From Artocarpus heterophyllus (lineage: Eukaryota; Streptophyta; Magnoliopsida; Rosales; Moraceae): a stretch of 64,000 nt of DNA. Position 1 is the first letter of the stretch. Each line of letters starts with the position of its first letter. Below the pieces are notes generated by a model that saw only the letters and a list, made by a program, of their open reading frames with translations, had not been told where the DNA came from and did not search any database. The position numbers and the translations under genes were made by a program. This document shows positions 42,976-54,258 of this stretch, in pieces. The stretch covers positions 4,313,512 through 4,377,511 of the forward strand of contig CM046350.1 in NCBI GenBank assembly GCA_025403435.1. Direction: 5' to 3'.

Positions 42976-44885
42976 AAAGGGTCAGTGGTGAAATTTCTTG
43001 GAGTAGGAGATGGTTAAAAGTGTCAATTCAGTATCAGCTTACTGCTTCTTCATGTTGATGATGATGATCCAGTGGGATATACGTTGAGGCTATAAAAAAC
43101 AAGTTTATCATATAAAGGATGTGGGTGCAACGTCATATGGATGCCAGAAAAGAAATTACAACGCTATGAGATAATGTACGGAACAAAAATTGTTCACAAT
43201 AATTAAAAAAAAGTGTATTAAATATATCAAATAACCGTCATGAATATATAGCTAATCAATCTTCACGTACGTAAGTGCACTCATGCCATGTTTAAATCAT
43301 AAATTAAGAGGATAGTAAAATTTGAATAGGAAAATATGCTATATTTGAATAGGAAAATGAAGAAGTAAAATTTGACAACTTATAATTTGTTCCTAACCTC
43401 CAACAACCGGCTAAGTTTCCAACAAAGGCTTTGGGAGAACTACATCGACACCTTTGTGTCCATTTGCCTAAAATACTATACATATATAGACACTATTTGA
43501 AGACCGAGGATTGGCAGACCGATTTTATATTGAGTTGGAACACATTCCCCGTTTAACTTTTAAAAATTTAAGTTTTATTTAATCTTTTTTCAAAAATTTT
43601 ACTTGTATCTTTATTTTGCAAGAAATTACAATTATGTTAATGTTGCCATTAATATATTGTTATGTCTTTATTTTACAAGAAAAATTATAATCATACCTCA
43701 TTTGATAACTGAAATATATAATTATATCTTGGATCAATAAAATGTTAAATAAACGCTATCTAAAAACCAAATTCAACACCAAAATCAAACCAAATTCAAA
43801 ACCAAAACTTAATCAATCTCCAACAAAGACATCATTGCCGAATTTCACACAAATTCACACTAGGTTCAAACCAAATTTTAGGTCTAATCAACACGAAATC
43901 AACAAACATTTTAGCTAATTCAAATCCAATTTGAGACCCAATATAAATTTGATATTAACAAAGGATCATATGTGGTAGAAAATACCTATTATTAGTTTAT
44001 GTTTATGAACGTCACATCAAAGTAAAAAAGTAAGCAAAATTGATAGTTTGATGCAATACAATTGAATTCTTACAAATTCAAACCGAAATAAGCTCCTAGT
44101 CTCTCATTAAAATAAAAGACGGTTTTAATCTCGGGGCAAATGTGTGAAAAACTAGCTATTATCACTTAAAAATCTAGAGTGAGATTTGGTGCTCGTAGGA
44201 GAATGGCTTGGGTCCAAGTTCCTGTGTTTTTTTTTTTTTTTAATCGCGTTTTGCAATCAGTGGCTAGTCGCTGAAAGTTTTATAATATCACAATGTAACG
44301 GTAAATTAATAAGAGTGGAGGTAAAATATTTTTCATCCAAGGGATTATAACCGTGTTACGTATAAAACTGTATGCCATAGTTTAATATATAATGTATTTT
44401 TTATGTTGGGTCTTACAATTTTATTAGTAGTGTAACCCCATGAAGTTAAATAGAATTGCTCGTTAAAATTTCGGTATGTCAAACTTTCCCATAATATGAT
44501 CACTACTTTTAAGGTTAATGAGATATGTGACCTTTTTCTATTGGTAAAATTAAAATATATCTGCAGTTCATGAATATTCTTTATATGCCCCAATGCATAT
44601 GTATAAAGGCATTAATGACTATAATAATGATATTGTTAGTTTTAATTTATTTTTCTAGAATAACTATAATATACGTATTTAAGATTTCAAACAGATTATG
44701 ATATCATTATATTAAAAAAACCTTGAAATTAGGGTGTTTGTTGATTTAATTCAAATTGGTATCTAAAATAACGATTTTAAAATTCTCTAAAAAAATTGAA
44801 TTTTTTCACCGATAAATTGAAATTAAGGTGCTGTAATTAAATTAATGATATAGTTTTACTGACAAATTGAAATTAGAGTGTTGTA
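42976..44885. other. Intergenic, no gene seen
   Basis: AT-rich sequence with no recognisable coding region. Frames on the minus strand near 44345-44593 have no family resemblance. Confidence 0.4.
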
Positions 44886-45192
44886 ATTAAATTAATGACA
44901 CTGTATTATTAAGTCTTTTATGTGTCTTACTGATTATATAATTGATATATCATTAAATTAATGATATGTAGTGATAATGATGTGCAATAACATTCATTTC
45001 TTAAGACTTCAAGTGAATGATATTTTCTTTTTTTGTGATATATAATTAAATTAATGATATAGTATTTATTAAGTCTTTTTGTGTATCTTGTAGGTTATAT
45101 AATTGTTATATCATTAAGCTAATGATATGTAATGATAACAAAACTCAATAACATTCATTTCATTTTTTTAAGACTTCAAGTGATAATGAAAA
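44886..45192 (+). repeat. Imperfect tandem duplication, about 155-bp period
   Basis: The unit 44888-45025 is repeated at 45047-45192. Shared blocks are TTAAATTAATGA, TATTAAGTCTTTT, ATATCATTAA, TAATGATATGTA, AATAACATTCATTTC and AAGACTTCAAGTG. Non-coding. Confidence 0.8.
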
Positions 45193-45823
45193 TGCATCAA
45201 TGTAATATGTTAAAATGAGAAATATACGTGTATATTTTTTCCTTAATTTAACTATTAAAAAAAAAGAAAATTTGTTATAAAAATTTAAATACATGATAAT
45301 ATTTAGTTAAAGGGTATTTTAAGGTTTTGAATATATAAATTTTTTTAAAAAAGACATATAAATTATATTTACATAACAAAGATAAATATTAATACATTCT
45401 TTAAAAAATAGATGACCTTACCCACTTTTATAACAAATGATCCCTTAAAACAAGAATAAGAGATGGGCCCGGCTTAATGAGAGTGAGTATCATGGGCCAG
45501 AATTACTTGAGCGATAGCCCAATATGCAACATGAAGCTGACGTGGCAAGATGTAGTTGACGTCCACAACGTTCAAGCGAGCAAACAAGGAGAAGAAACTT
45601 CCGACTTTGGAGAAAGGAAGACGACGATCAGCCAGAGAGGTATTTACACTCGCCTCTTTATTTATTTTATTTTATTTTTTGGAAACAAGATTCTCTGATT
45701 GATTGAAAACCTAATTGGAGGTTGAGGATTCATAGAAAGAATTTCGATTTTGCAGATCAGATAATTCAGTCTTCCGATTTGATTTCCTGAAGAAATTTTC
45801 GGAATCGGATTGGTACAAGCGTG
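45193..45823 (+). promoter_or_regulatory. Likely promoter and 5' leader of VHA-e
   Basis: Composition changes from AT-rich spacer to mixed sequence near 45460. A short open frame (45477-45698) overlaps the presumed 5' UTR and resembles nothing. A candidate 5' UTR intron runs from about 45640 to 45755. Confidence 0.4.
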
Positions 45824-47321
45824 ATGGGTTTTGTCGTCACAACCCTAATTTTCGCAGTGGTCGGCGTAATTGCTTCGCTTCTGGTCAGAATCTGCTGCAG
45901 CAGAGGCCCATCTACCAATTTGTATGTCTTTCCATTTCCGTTTTATTTATTTATTTATTATTGTTTTCCCATGAAATGCACAGATTTTTCTCATGGATCG
46001 TAATCAAAGACCTAATCTTTCCTCATTAATACAGTTAATATATGGTTTTCATTCGCTTAATTGGGTGTTATTGCTTTTTTTCTCTTCATTGAGCTGTTCA
46101 GATTGTTAATTGAACTTAATTTCCATGAAGAAAAAGAAAATGTTTTGGATGTTAATTAATGTTGGAGAATAATTAGATGGAGTATAGTTAAAGTGATTGC
46201 AAGTGTTTTTGGGATTTTAGATGAATTCTGTTGTATTTATCAAATACTTTATGGGGATTGTGGAAAAAGAAAAGAAAGAAATTTGATTAACGCGAATGTA
46301 TTAGCTAAGTGACTATTGAGATTAGGATCCGTGAATAGAAGTGGTAGTATGAGAATGTTTTGGCCTTTTGTTTGGGATGATCTCTCTTCGTCTTTGCGAT
46401 TGTGGATGTAATTGTATGTTAAGTATTGATTACTTTAGTATATTTACTGTGAAAATTAGGATGAACATTCAGTCTTACAGGATGTGAAATGTGAATTTTT
46501 TTCATGACATGCCTATTGTAGAATCTACTTTGGGTGTGATTATGGGTGAGATAGGGGCTCTTTTTCCTTTGAGATATTTGAACATCTACTAAGCATGTCA
46601 TAAATTTGTTCGTGTACAGGCTTCACCTGACATTGGTCGTCACAGCAGTAGTATGCTGTTGGATGATGTAAGTTCTTCCCCTTTCTCTTTGTTTGTATCA
46701 GTTCCTTTGTGGCCGTGTTGTAACCTTCATTGGTTGAATCTGCATTACTTCATGACACTTTGCTGTCACAGCAAACAAAATTGGAATTGACTGATACATA
46801 ATTCGCATCGATGATATGCATATATACCGCCAAATTGAGTGATACCTTTTTTTTGTTTCTGCTTTTGCCAACAATTGGATGATACACTAATCCAATCTGC
46901 AAATAGAAACCTTCCGTGCTGTTTAGGGAATGCTCAAGTATGCCGTAAAATTTTCGTGTCTTTTATTACCAGGAAAAAGAATAAATTTTTGGATCAACTA
47001 CGTTGAAATTATGAACTATTTTAGCTGGAAATTACTCCTGATCTAAGATTCCCACTGTTGCATCTTCCATGTCATTGAGACTCGGTTTGGAAACCTAAGT
47101 TCTCATTTCTTAACATATTCTTTATCGATCTATACCTTCCAAAGTTTTTGGACGTGTCTGAATATCTTTTCAGTTTTGTGTTTCTGTTAGACGTTTAACT
47201 CCAGAGTTCCCTGTTGTAAAGTTATTGATAAACTGTTACTTCTCATATTTGTAGGTGGGCAATTGTTTACCTTGCACAGATGAAACCACTGATTGTTCCG
47301 ATTCTTAGCGAAGGAGAGTAG
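45824..47321 (+). CDS. VHA-e: V-type H+-ATPase subunit e
   Basis: Three coding exons were assembled by eye: 45824-45921, 46620-46667 and 47255-47321. All have GT-AG introns (GTATGT...ACAG and GTAAGT...TGTAG). They join to 213 nt, a 70-residue protein with stop, exactly the plant family length. Subunit e is a small hydrophobic part of the membrane-embedded Vo sector of the proton pump of vacuole and endomembranes. Two membrane segments are visible, [20 protein letters not shown] near the N-terminus and a second from the exon 1/2 junction through CCWMMWAIVYLA. The conserved [10 protein letters not shown] loop and the VPILSE C-terminus are present. A 5' UTR intron is likely (about 45640-45755, GTATTT...TGCAG). 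A decayed copy of this gene lies at 4628-10140. Confidence 0.93.
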
Positions 47322-48500
47322 AGTGCATCTTGAAGTGCTTTATCTCAAGGTTATGTATGAGCAATATGTTTCTTCATACTCGGGGTCACCCTCTATTGTT
47401 TCAAACTCCATGCGGGGGTTTAGGTGTGTACTTTTGGAAGAGAATTGAATTTGCCATATAAATGAAGCTTGGTTGTTATATTTTGCACTTCAGTTGTCTT
47501 TCTTTGTTCATTCATTCTTGAAAACAAGTTGATCTTGTGACATTGATCGACCAGGGTGCATGTAACTATGTATCTTAGTTTCGATTTTAAGTGAAATAAA
47601 AGGTTGATCCTGGAGTTTTGTCGGTTCTGATTAGTGCAAAATCAGATGATCTTAGGTTACATCATTTTAAGTGTCTGTAAACCTCAGAGTTACGTGAAAC
47701 AATGAAGATACAAGTATGGCAATTTTTTTTTGTTTTGGGTAAGTATTGAAAGTGGCCAAGTCGGTAACATCTTAGATTGCCTAGATTCACCTTGCTCTAA
47801 AATCTATTAGTTGCTATTCATTGCCAATTGTATCACCACACGTGTTAATAAGAAAACTGCGAAATAGCAAAAAATAAAAATAAATTAAATTAGGTGCCCT
47901 TTTTTCTATGTGAACGCAGTGGTGATAAATTTTTTTGTTTGTTTTTTGGAGCGAGAAGGTTGGATAAACTTGCTATAATTGCTGGGCCATCAAGGAGATT
48001 GGAAATTCCAAAGAGTCTTCATTCATAATGACAAATAGGCTCCGATCTATGAGTTCAGGTCTATGAGTTCACATCTGCCATCTTTTTCCTGTCTCATTAA
48101 TCGCCCGTCTGCTCTTATTTACCATGTCATTTGACTATATGAATAGAAAGTCAATGATAAAATATTTTAACCAATTCAATGAGGTGTCAAAAGCTAATTG
48201 GAGAACTGGAGAGAGCGTTAATAAAATAGAAAAATGAAACAACAAACCTCACCCAAAGAAGATAAAGGGCTATCTGTTGCTTTTGAATTGGCCATTAGTT
48301 GTCGGTGGCCGCTGACTTTGAGGCGCACCTTGTATTTTGTAGAGAGGCAGAAAGATAAAAAGGTCCGCGAGGGGATAGAAATGTTGTGCAAACCAAGAAA
48401 TGCATTTAATTTCATTAAATGAGGCCACTAAATGAAAGCATCCATCTTATGATCATCCTCTCTGGTCTCTACTCTCGTCTCTTTCTCTGTGCATTCACTG
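47322..48500. other. 3' UTR of VHA-e and intergenic DNA
   Basis: The first ~200 bp are conserved with the pseudogene copy at 9955-10140 and are probably 3' UTR. The rest shows no gene. Confidence 0.45.
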
Positions 48501-48507
48501 AAATTTC

Positions 48508-48514
48508 TATAAAA
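48508..48514 (+). promoter_or_regulatory. TATA box of the Cys-rich peptide gene
   Basis: TATAAAA lies 105 bp before the start codon at 48613, leaving room for a leader of about 75 nt. Confidence 0.6.
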
Positions 48515-48612
48515 CACCAAAAACTTACCGCCAAAGAAGAAAGTACAAGCCGAGGGAAAAAGCTCTGAAGAGAGAGACCCCATAACCAGGGCAACTTTTA
48601 GACTCAAAAGAG

Positions 48613-48918
48613 ATGGAGAAGAGGCCGTCTGCAGCAACTATTGTGCCAATAGTGGCGCTGGTGTTGTGGCTGATGATGTCCCCGGCATTGGCATGCCCAT
48701 ACGACGGCAGTAAATGCAAAGATTGCATTGTTAAGCAGCTTAAGTGTGGCTGCCCGTCATGTGCGCCCGTGCTGCGCTGCATGGCTCGGTGCTTGTGGGG
48801 TGGTGGTTTGAGGTCCGAATGCGTTCAGTCGTGTGACTGTGGCAACAACGGCAACCCGAAGCTCTCAGATTGCAAGAAATGCATGTCCCGGTGCAAGTGC
48901 AGCTGTACGGTTTATTAG
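48613..48918 (+). CDS. Secreted cysteine-rich peptide, 16 Cys, function unknown
   Basis: A single-exon 101-residue precursor. Residues 1-27 form a signal peptide: basic start MEKR, hydrophobic VPIVALVLWLMM, and small residues ALA before Cys28. The mature part of about 74 residues holds 16 cysteines, over a fifth of its length, and many Lys and Arg. Cysteines are grouped as CxxC, CxC and CxxxC: KCKDC, KCGCPSC, RCMARC, then SCDC, DCKKCMSRCKCSC. The two halves look like a repeat of one another (RCMARC against KCMSRC). I do not recognise it as a defensin, snakin/GASA, thionin, LTP or metallothionein, because the spacings do not fit. I believe similar unnamed proteins occur in other eudicots, from memory only. 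An even cysteine number in a secreted peptide suggests disulfides; CxxC clusters could instead bind metal. A TATA box lies 105 bp upstream. Confidence 0.82.
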   Translation: MEKRPSAATIVPIVALVLWLMMSPALACPYDGSKCKDCIVKQLKCGCPSCAPVLRCMARCLWGGGLRSECVQSCDCGNNGNPKLSDCKKCMSRCKCSCTVY

Positions 48919-49459
48919 AAACACTTCCCCTATTTCGTACGTTTTGACGAGTATGTTTGATTTTGTTTCATCATTTGTGTTTTTGATAAACTTGGAGAAC
49001 GACTCCGATTTATTTTTACAATCTTTGTAAGGTTTCTGATATCTTGTCTAGATTCTGCTCATCTTTAAGATCAAATATAGCTCTCTCTCACGCACGCTAA
49101 AGGATATACAAGGCATACTCGTACAAAATGGCTTGTCAATGATTAATGAATATTTCTAAAACAGACGAAGAACATCGAATTCCGTAATCCAAAAGAAAAC
49201 GGTATAGGGAATTCAAGTCAATTAGAGAGGACAAGCAGCTAATTTTGTGTATTTTTGCCGAACGTCACAAGTAACTATTTATTTAAATATTGTTCATGTA
49301 CACTAGACCTTTTATTACCCATTTGAAAAAGAATCCCTGATGCTTACACATTAAATCTCTATTTCATTCTCAAGAAATTAATTATAAATAAATAAATTGA
49401 AAAAAGATCACAGCAACAATGTACATACATCTATCTTTCTGGCTTAACTCCTCTCAGTA
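48919..49459. other. Intergenic between convergent genes
   Basis: Holds the 3' ends of the Cys-rich peptide gene (plus) and the mannanase gene (minus). No further gene seen. Confidence 0.5.
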
Positions 49460-51455
49460 TCAGCAAGGATCTTCATTTTGAAGCTCCTCATTTGTTTTGC
49501 CATTGGAAAAGATTCTTCTTAGTCTGCAAGATTGTCTTGTTATCAGTTCATAGGTAGAGGGATGATCCCATACTATAAGGGAAAACTGGTCAGAATACTC
49601 CTCAACTCCTTCAACTAATAACTGCCAAATCAAGGCTCCAGCCCCAGCTTGCTTCTTCGTTGCCGACTCGTAGATTCTATCGTATACAGTCTTGAGCAAG
49701 AAATTCACATCTACTTTCTTATTCATACGTAAAGAAGATCCAACTTCAGTAAACAAAACCGGTTTCTTCAGTAGCTCCTCTCCATCACTTATATGAGAGT
49801 CCACCCAATGAGAAAGAAAGTTTGCTTTGGCCTCTAAATCACCATGTTGTATCCTACAACATATAGAAACCATATGAGACAAGGATATGAGAATCTGTTA
49901 TTAGAACAATCAAGTTTTAACTAACCAGCTATCAGGGTAAGCATGAACAGAAGCGAAATCAATGTTGTTGATTGCCGAATTTTCAATGAAGTCCGATCCA
50001 AGCGAGGCTGCCCATTCCCCAGGGTTCACAGAAGATCTTTGAGCCGTTTTCAGGCCGTAAAACCCCTCGAGTCCAACAGTCACAAGATGCTTCTTATCCA
50101 GGCTCTTTACATACGCCGCCATCTCTGTGATCCATGCCTGTGACAGATCTCAGAGAATATTAACCATATTGAACTAGTAAAACACATTAATCGTGCTTTC
50201 TTGATACTAGTTTGCATTTTTCCCCCTCAATTCCATTCGTTTGTGGAGCCTAACCATTGCCCTAATGCCAAATTAGACGTGGCTCTTACATTGACATAAC
50301 GATTATAAATTGTATATTTTCTTGTCCTTCTTATATGTTTATTACCGCTTGACTTAGTAAAAGAGTAGGGCTTTAATCAGTAAGATTTATACCTGAAGAA
50401 CAGGAGCAGATGAATTGGACGAACATCTGGGCTCATTCATGAGCTCCCATGCAAAGATAGCCGGTTCCTCGGAGTACTTAACTCCACTAAGTGAATTCTT
50501 TCTCGTTAAAATTGCCTATAAAACAAGGAAAAAAGAAGAAGCAAATAGCAGCACAATCAAGATTTAGAATAATGCGAAAATCCACCGTTTGTGATTCCTC
50601 ATTCTCAATCTTTTGAAAAACTTAGAAAATAAAACATAAGCTTCAGCTTGAAGAATCAGAAGATGATCTTCTAGAAGTAAAAAAAAGTTGGAATCCTTTT
50701 ACCTAACCATACCAAAAGTTCTCAACTTTGTTCAACAATGGAATCAAGTCTTAATCATTGAACAAAATTAATAGATTACCTGGACATAAGCCTTGTAGTA
50801 ATCCTTAACAATGGGGTGCGAGAAAAACGAATCATCAGAGGAAGAGACATTATTAAATCCAGCCTCTTTTGCCCATCTGACATACTGAGCTTTCCCACCA
50901 AACGCACTCAAATTATTCACCAGACTCAGAATCAACCTTATCCTGTTCTTCCTCGCTTCAACAATCACATAATCCAAGGCCTGAGAAGATAAAATCCATA
51001 TTGAACCAATCAAAAACTAGAACCAAAACTAAACCCAGATTTTTATTTTTAATTATTTGACTAACCCGAAAGACCCTTTCGTTGAAGACGCCAGGAGAGG
51101 TCTGCAAAGCATTGGGACCATCTCCATCGCTGAAAGCCCAAGTCCTGCAAACGCCTAAACCCATTTTGGCTCCCATTTTCAGCATCTTCGAGACCTTGGA
51201 CCGGGACGAAGAACCCCAAATGCTCTTATCCATAAGCCAGTATGAGTTCCACCCGTTGACGTACATGGCTGAGTTGTTGTCGTTTTTGTCGTCGACGACG
51301 ACGAAGTGGGTGGAGTTCGTGGCGACGAAGCCCATCTTGGGTTGCCATAGTACTGGGAAGGAGAGCTGGTCGTTGAAGTTGAGATAGAGAAGGGCTGAGA
51401 TGGAGAGAATCCCGACAAGAGGGTAGAGTATTCTCTCTCTCCACTGAGCCTCCAT
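49460..51455 (-). CDS. Mannan endo-1,4-beta-mannosidase (GH5), membrane-anchored type
   Basis: Five exons on the minus strand: 51455-51066, 50980-50780, 50515-50393, 50137-49926 and 49853-49460. All introns are GT-AG, and the joined 1320 nt encode 439 residues. The enzyme cleaves beta-1,4 linkages within cell-wall mannans, galactomannans and glucomannans. An N-terminal hydrophobic stretch (residues about 10-27, [18 protein letters not shown]) is a signal or signal anchor, so the product is secreted or Golgi/ER-anchored. The GH5 acid/base is Glu225 in WELMNEPRC and the nucleophile Glu345 in [18 protein letters not shown] near residue 70 and [16 protein letters not shown] are also family-typical. 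Exon structure and the RKNSLSGV segment are closest, from memory, to Arabidopsis MAN6 and its relatives. No defect seen. The upstream side (plus 51456-51600) carries its promoter. Confidence 0.93.
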
Positions 51456-53117
51456 TCTCTGTTTCTCTCTCCTCTTTGTTTTGTTTGGTTCGCGTTAGTC
51501 GAGGTCTGCGTTTACTGGTTTCGTGGTGCGAATTGCGCACCCCGTCTGACGTGTACCTATTGCCAGGCAGTAATGGATTGTTTCCACTTGCCGACAGGTG
51601 ATAGTGATCAGGTGTAGCTGCTGCACTGGAGTCAGGTGGGTTTGGTCAATTGTGATGTGTCATATGTGGGATGTAGTTATGATGAGAATAATTTTGTCTT
51701 TGTATTAGATTATTGGGATTTCTTACGTGGAGATAGAGGACTCTATCAAGTTCTAGTTTAGGTCTATTTTAGCCTGACCCGTGGCTTGGGATAGGCCGAC
51801 TCGATTGGCTTGACTCAAATTAATAGCTCTATATGAAGAATAAAATTTTGCTCTACTAATGAGGTGTAGTGTTTTAACCGTTAATTAACTTTTTGACGGT
51901 TTAATCTACGATTAAAAGCAATTCTATATCACGCAATGTAAATTTTTAATATAGATAATCATAAATTAAAGTGTTAAAAAGTAAATTTAATAGCTTAACT
52001 ACTATGCTTTATCGGTAAAACAATATTGTTTTTTTTGCCATAAGAATTCCTTGAAAGCCCGTTAGAAAACTATAACAATTTATTTTTTTTGAGAGAAAAA
52101 TTTACAATAAAACTAATTAAAATTAGGTCTTTTTTTCTTTCTTTTTTTTTTTAGTTTGAACTACATTCATAAACAAACTTCTAGTTAGGTTGTTTTGCTA
52201 GCCCTTAGCGTTCCCAAGAAAGTGTTGTGTGGTGGAACCGTTAAACGAGAAGGTACAGACTCTTACCTAAAACTCATTACGATTTTCCCAATGTTGACTT
52301 TACTATATACAACTTTTATGGTACAGTGCTATTACTAATAAGGACTTTAAGGTGATAAGAATGGCACTGTATAAGAAGAATGCTCTATATTTCAAGGTTC
52401 ATGCTTGTTAGAGAATGCCCAGTAAACTCAGCCACCTCAACGTCATATCCTAAACTCATAGAAGATTCAAACGGTTCAACAGCTTCATAAATTCATCCTC
52501 AAGATTTAATGGTTACAACCAACCCATAAATCTCTCAAGACTCTACAGATATAACACACCAACAACTTAATTCTTCTCAAATTTGTTGCAACCTTAGAAT
52601 TTAAACTTGTATTTCTCTTTGTAAAGCGTACAGTGGTTGTACAACTCCTTATATAAATGCTTCACTTGTAAATTAATAAATTATAGTCAAGAGCATTTAA
52701 CCTTTTAATGCTAAGCGTTTTTCGTGAAAAAACTAGCAATTGGACAAAGCTTAAAAAAAGCCTACTTACTATTTGCCTTGAGAGGAGTATGGGTCTCGTA
52801 GAAAAAATTGTTTGCACTAGTTGGAATCGAAAAATCCAATAAGAACTTCTTAAAACTGATGAGTTTGTTAAGGTCCCATTGCCTACAGATGTTGGACAAG
52901 TTGAGATGAATTTGGCGGTTATGGAAGAAAAGCTATCGCTCTTTTGTAACTAAATGGGAAAAGGGGAAGGGACATATGGGCAATGGAAACATATGGTGCA
53001 TAGGGTTCTTGGGAAAAGAAGAATCCAAACGTTTCCTCTTTGTTTCCTATACATATCTGTATGAATGACAAGTTACTGATGTTTACACAAAACTTAGATG
53101 CATTTTTGACTTAACAA
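51456..53117. other. Intergenic, no gene seen
   Basis: AT-rich except near the mannanase promoter. A piece near 52855-52950 has a short open frame (TDEFVKVPLPTDVGQVEMNL) that I cannot assign. No conserved gene recognised. Confidence 0.4.
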
Positions 53118-53336
53118 CTATCGGAGATAAATCTTGGCTATGCCCACCCTTTCTAACTCCCCTGGACTAGCCTTTTTAGGATGTCTTAAAAGCCTTGTCA
53201 GCCTTGATGGCAATGCTGAGGAGCAAGTGGAGGAAAAAGGGTGAAGAAGAACGAGGAGAAACAAGAACAGGACGAAAAACAATACCATGAAGGAGTAAGC
53301 AAAAAGGGTTTTCGACGGTGCTCGGCAGTCTGACAT
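53118..53336 (-). CDS. Possible small membrane or secreted peptide, unknown
   Basis: A 72-codon ATG frame with a strongly hydrophobic stretch near residues 11-34 (LFAYSFMVLFFVLFLFLLVLL) and a basic C-terminal tail ending GELERVGIAKIYLR. This layout fits a small secreted or membrane peptide precursor. I know no family for it, and a frame this short may arise by chance. Kept because it is more GC-rich than its flanks and stands alone in the interval. Confidence 0.3.
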   Translation of the reverse strand: MSDCRAPSKTLFAYSFMVLFFVLFLFLLVLLHPFSSTCSSALPSRLTRLLRHPKKASPGELERVGIAKIYLR

Positions 53337-54258
53337 GAGTGTTATGGTGCTACATTGGTCCTTGTTAGGGTCAACACTCTCGAATGTGTTTTTTCTTCTT
53401 TTTTTTTCCCCCTTAAGATTTGGTTATTTTAGAACATCGTGTTTCTAGTTTATATAACTCTTGAAGTACAAGAACACTAAACGATGGTCTATAATTACGT
53501 TATATTTTTTGACAAAACAGTGAGATGAAACGTGGTAAGAAAAGAAGTGAGAGAGTGATCCTTAGCCTTTTTAAAATTTTTTGCCTTTGCTTTTGTTTTT
53601 TTTTTTTTTGAGAGGAGATTTTTAGCGTCATAATAAAACACCAATTCACGCTTAGTCAACCTGCCGTGGAGCAGTCGTATTTGCCTTTATGAGGTTAAAA
53701 TATCTCAGATTGTTAGACAGTAGGTCATAGAGTACAGCATAGTACGCGAGGCTAAGGAATATAATTGTACGAGGGTCTATTTGATATATTGTATTATTTT
53801 ATACATTTTTAATAATATAATATAATATATTAAACATGTAAGTAGGTAGATTTTAACATCATGGAACCTGCCCCGTCGTACCTAGTTCCTCGTTCTCAAA
53901 CAATACCCACCAAAGACTCCGCTGCAAGCTCCACCATCACTCGTTCATCTGCAGCCATATATATCATCACAAAAATATAAGGCCTATATGATCCAATCTT
54001 TCACGGCACAAAAAATGTCGGAGTTGGAAGTATCAGTTTTTTTCTTTCTTAAGAGACAGTTGGCAAAAACCACAACCTAGGATGGGAATTCCCATGGGAC
54101 CCATCATATCCAGATGGGGTGGACTGTAGAGGGAGCTTACCAGTTACCACAACCGTCAAAGGCTTCAACCTGCTTTCTTTTTTATAACCGCTTTCTATTC
54201 TTTTCTGTCGCTTCTTTCAAATTTAGAGGCTTTGGTCATCTCTTACCTTTCTCTGGCA
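53337..54258. other. Intergenic and promoter region of TIC62
   Basis: No gene seen. The last ~150 bp, becoming pyrimidine-rich, probably include the promoter and 5' leader of TIC62. Confidence 0.45.
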
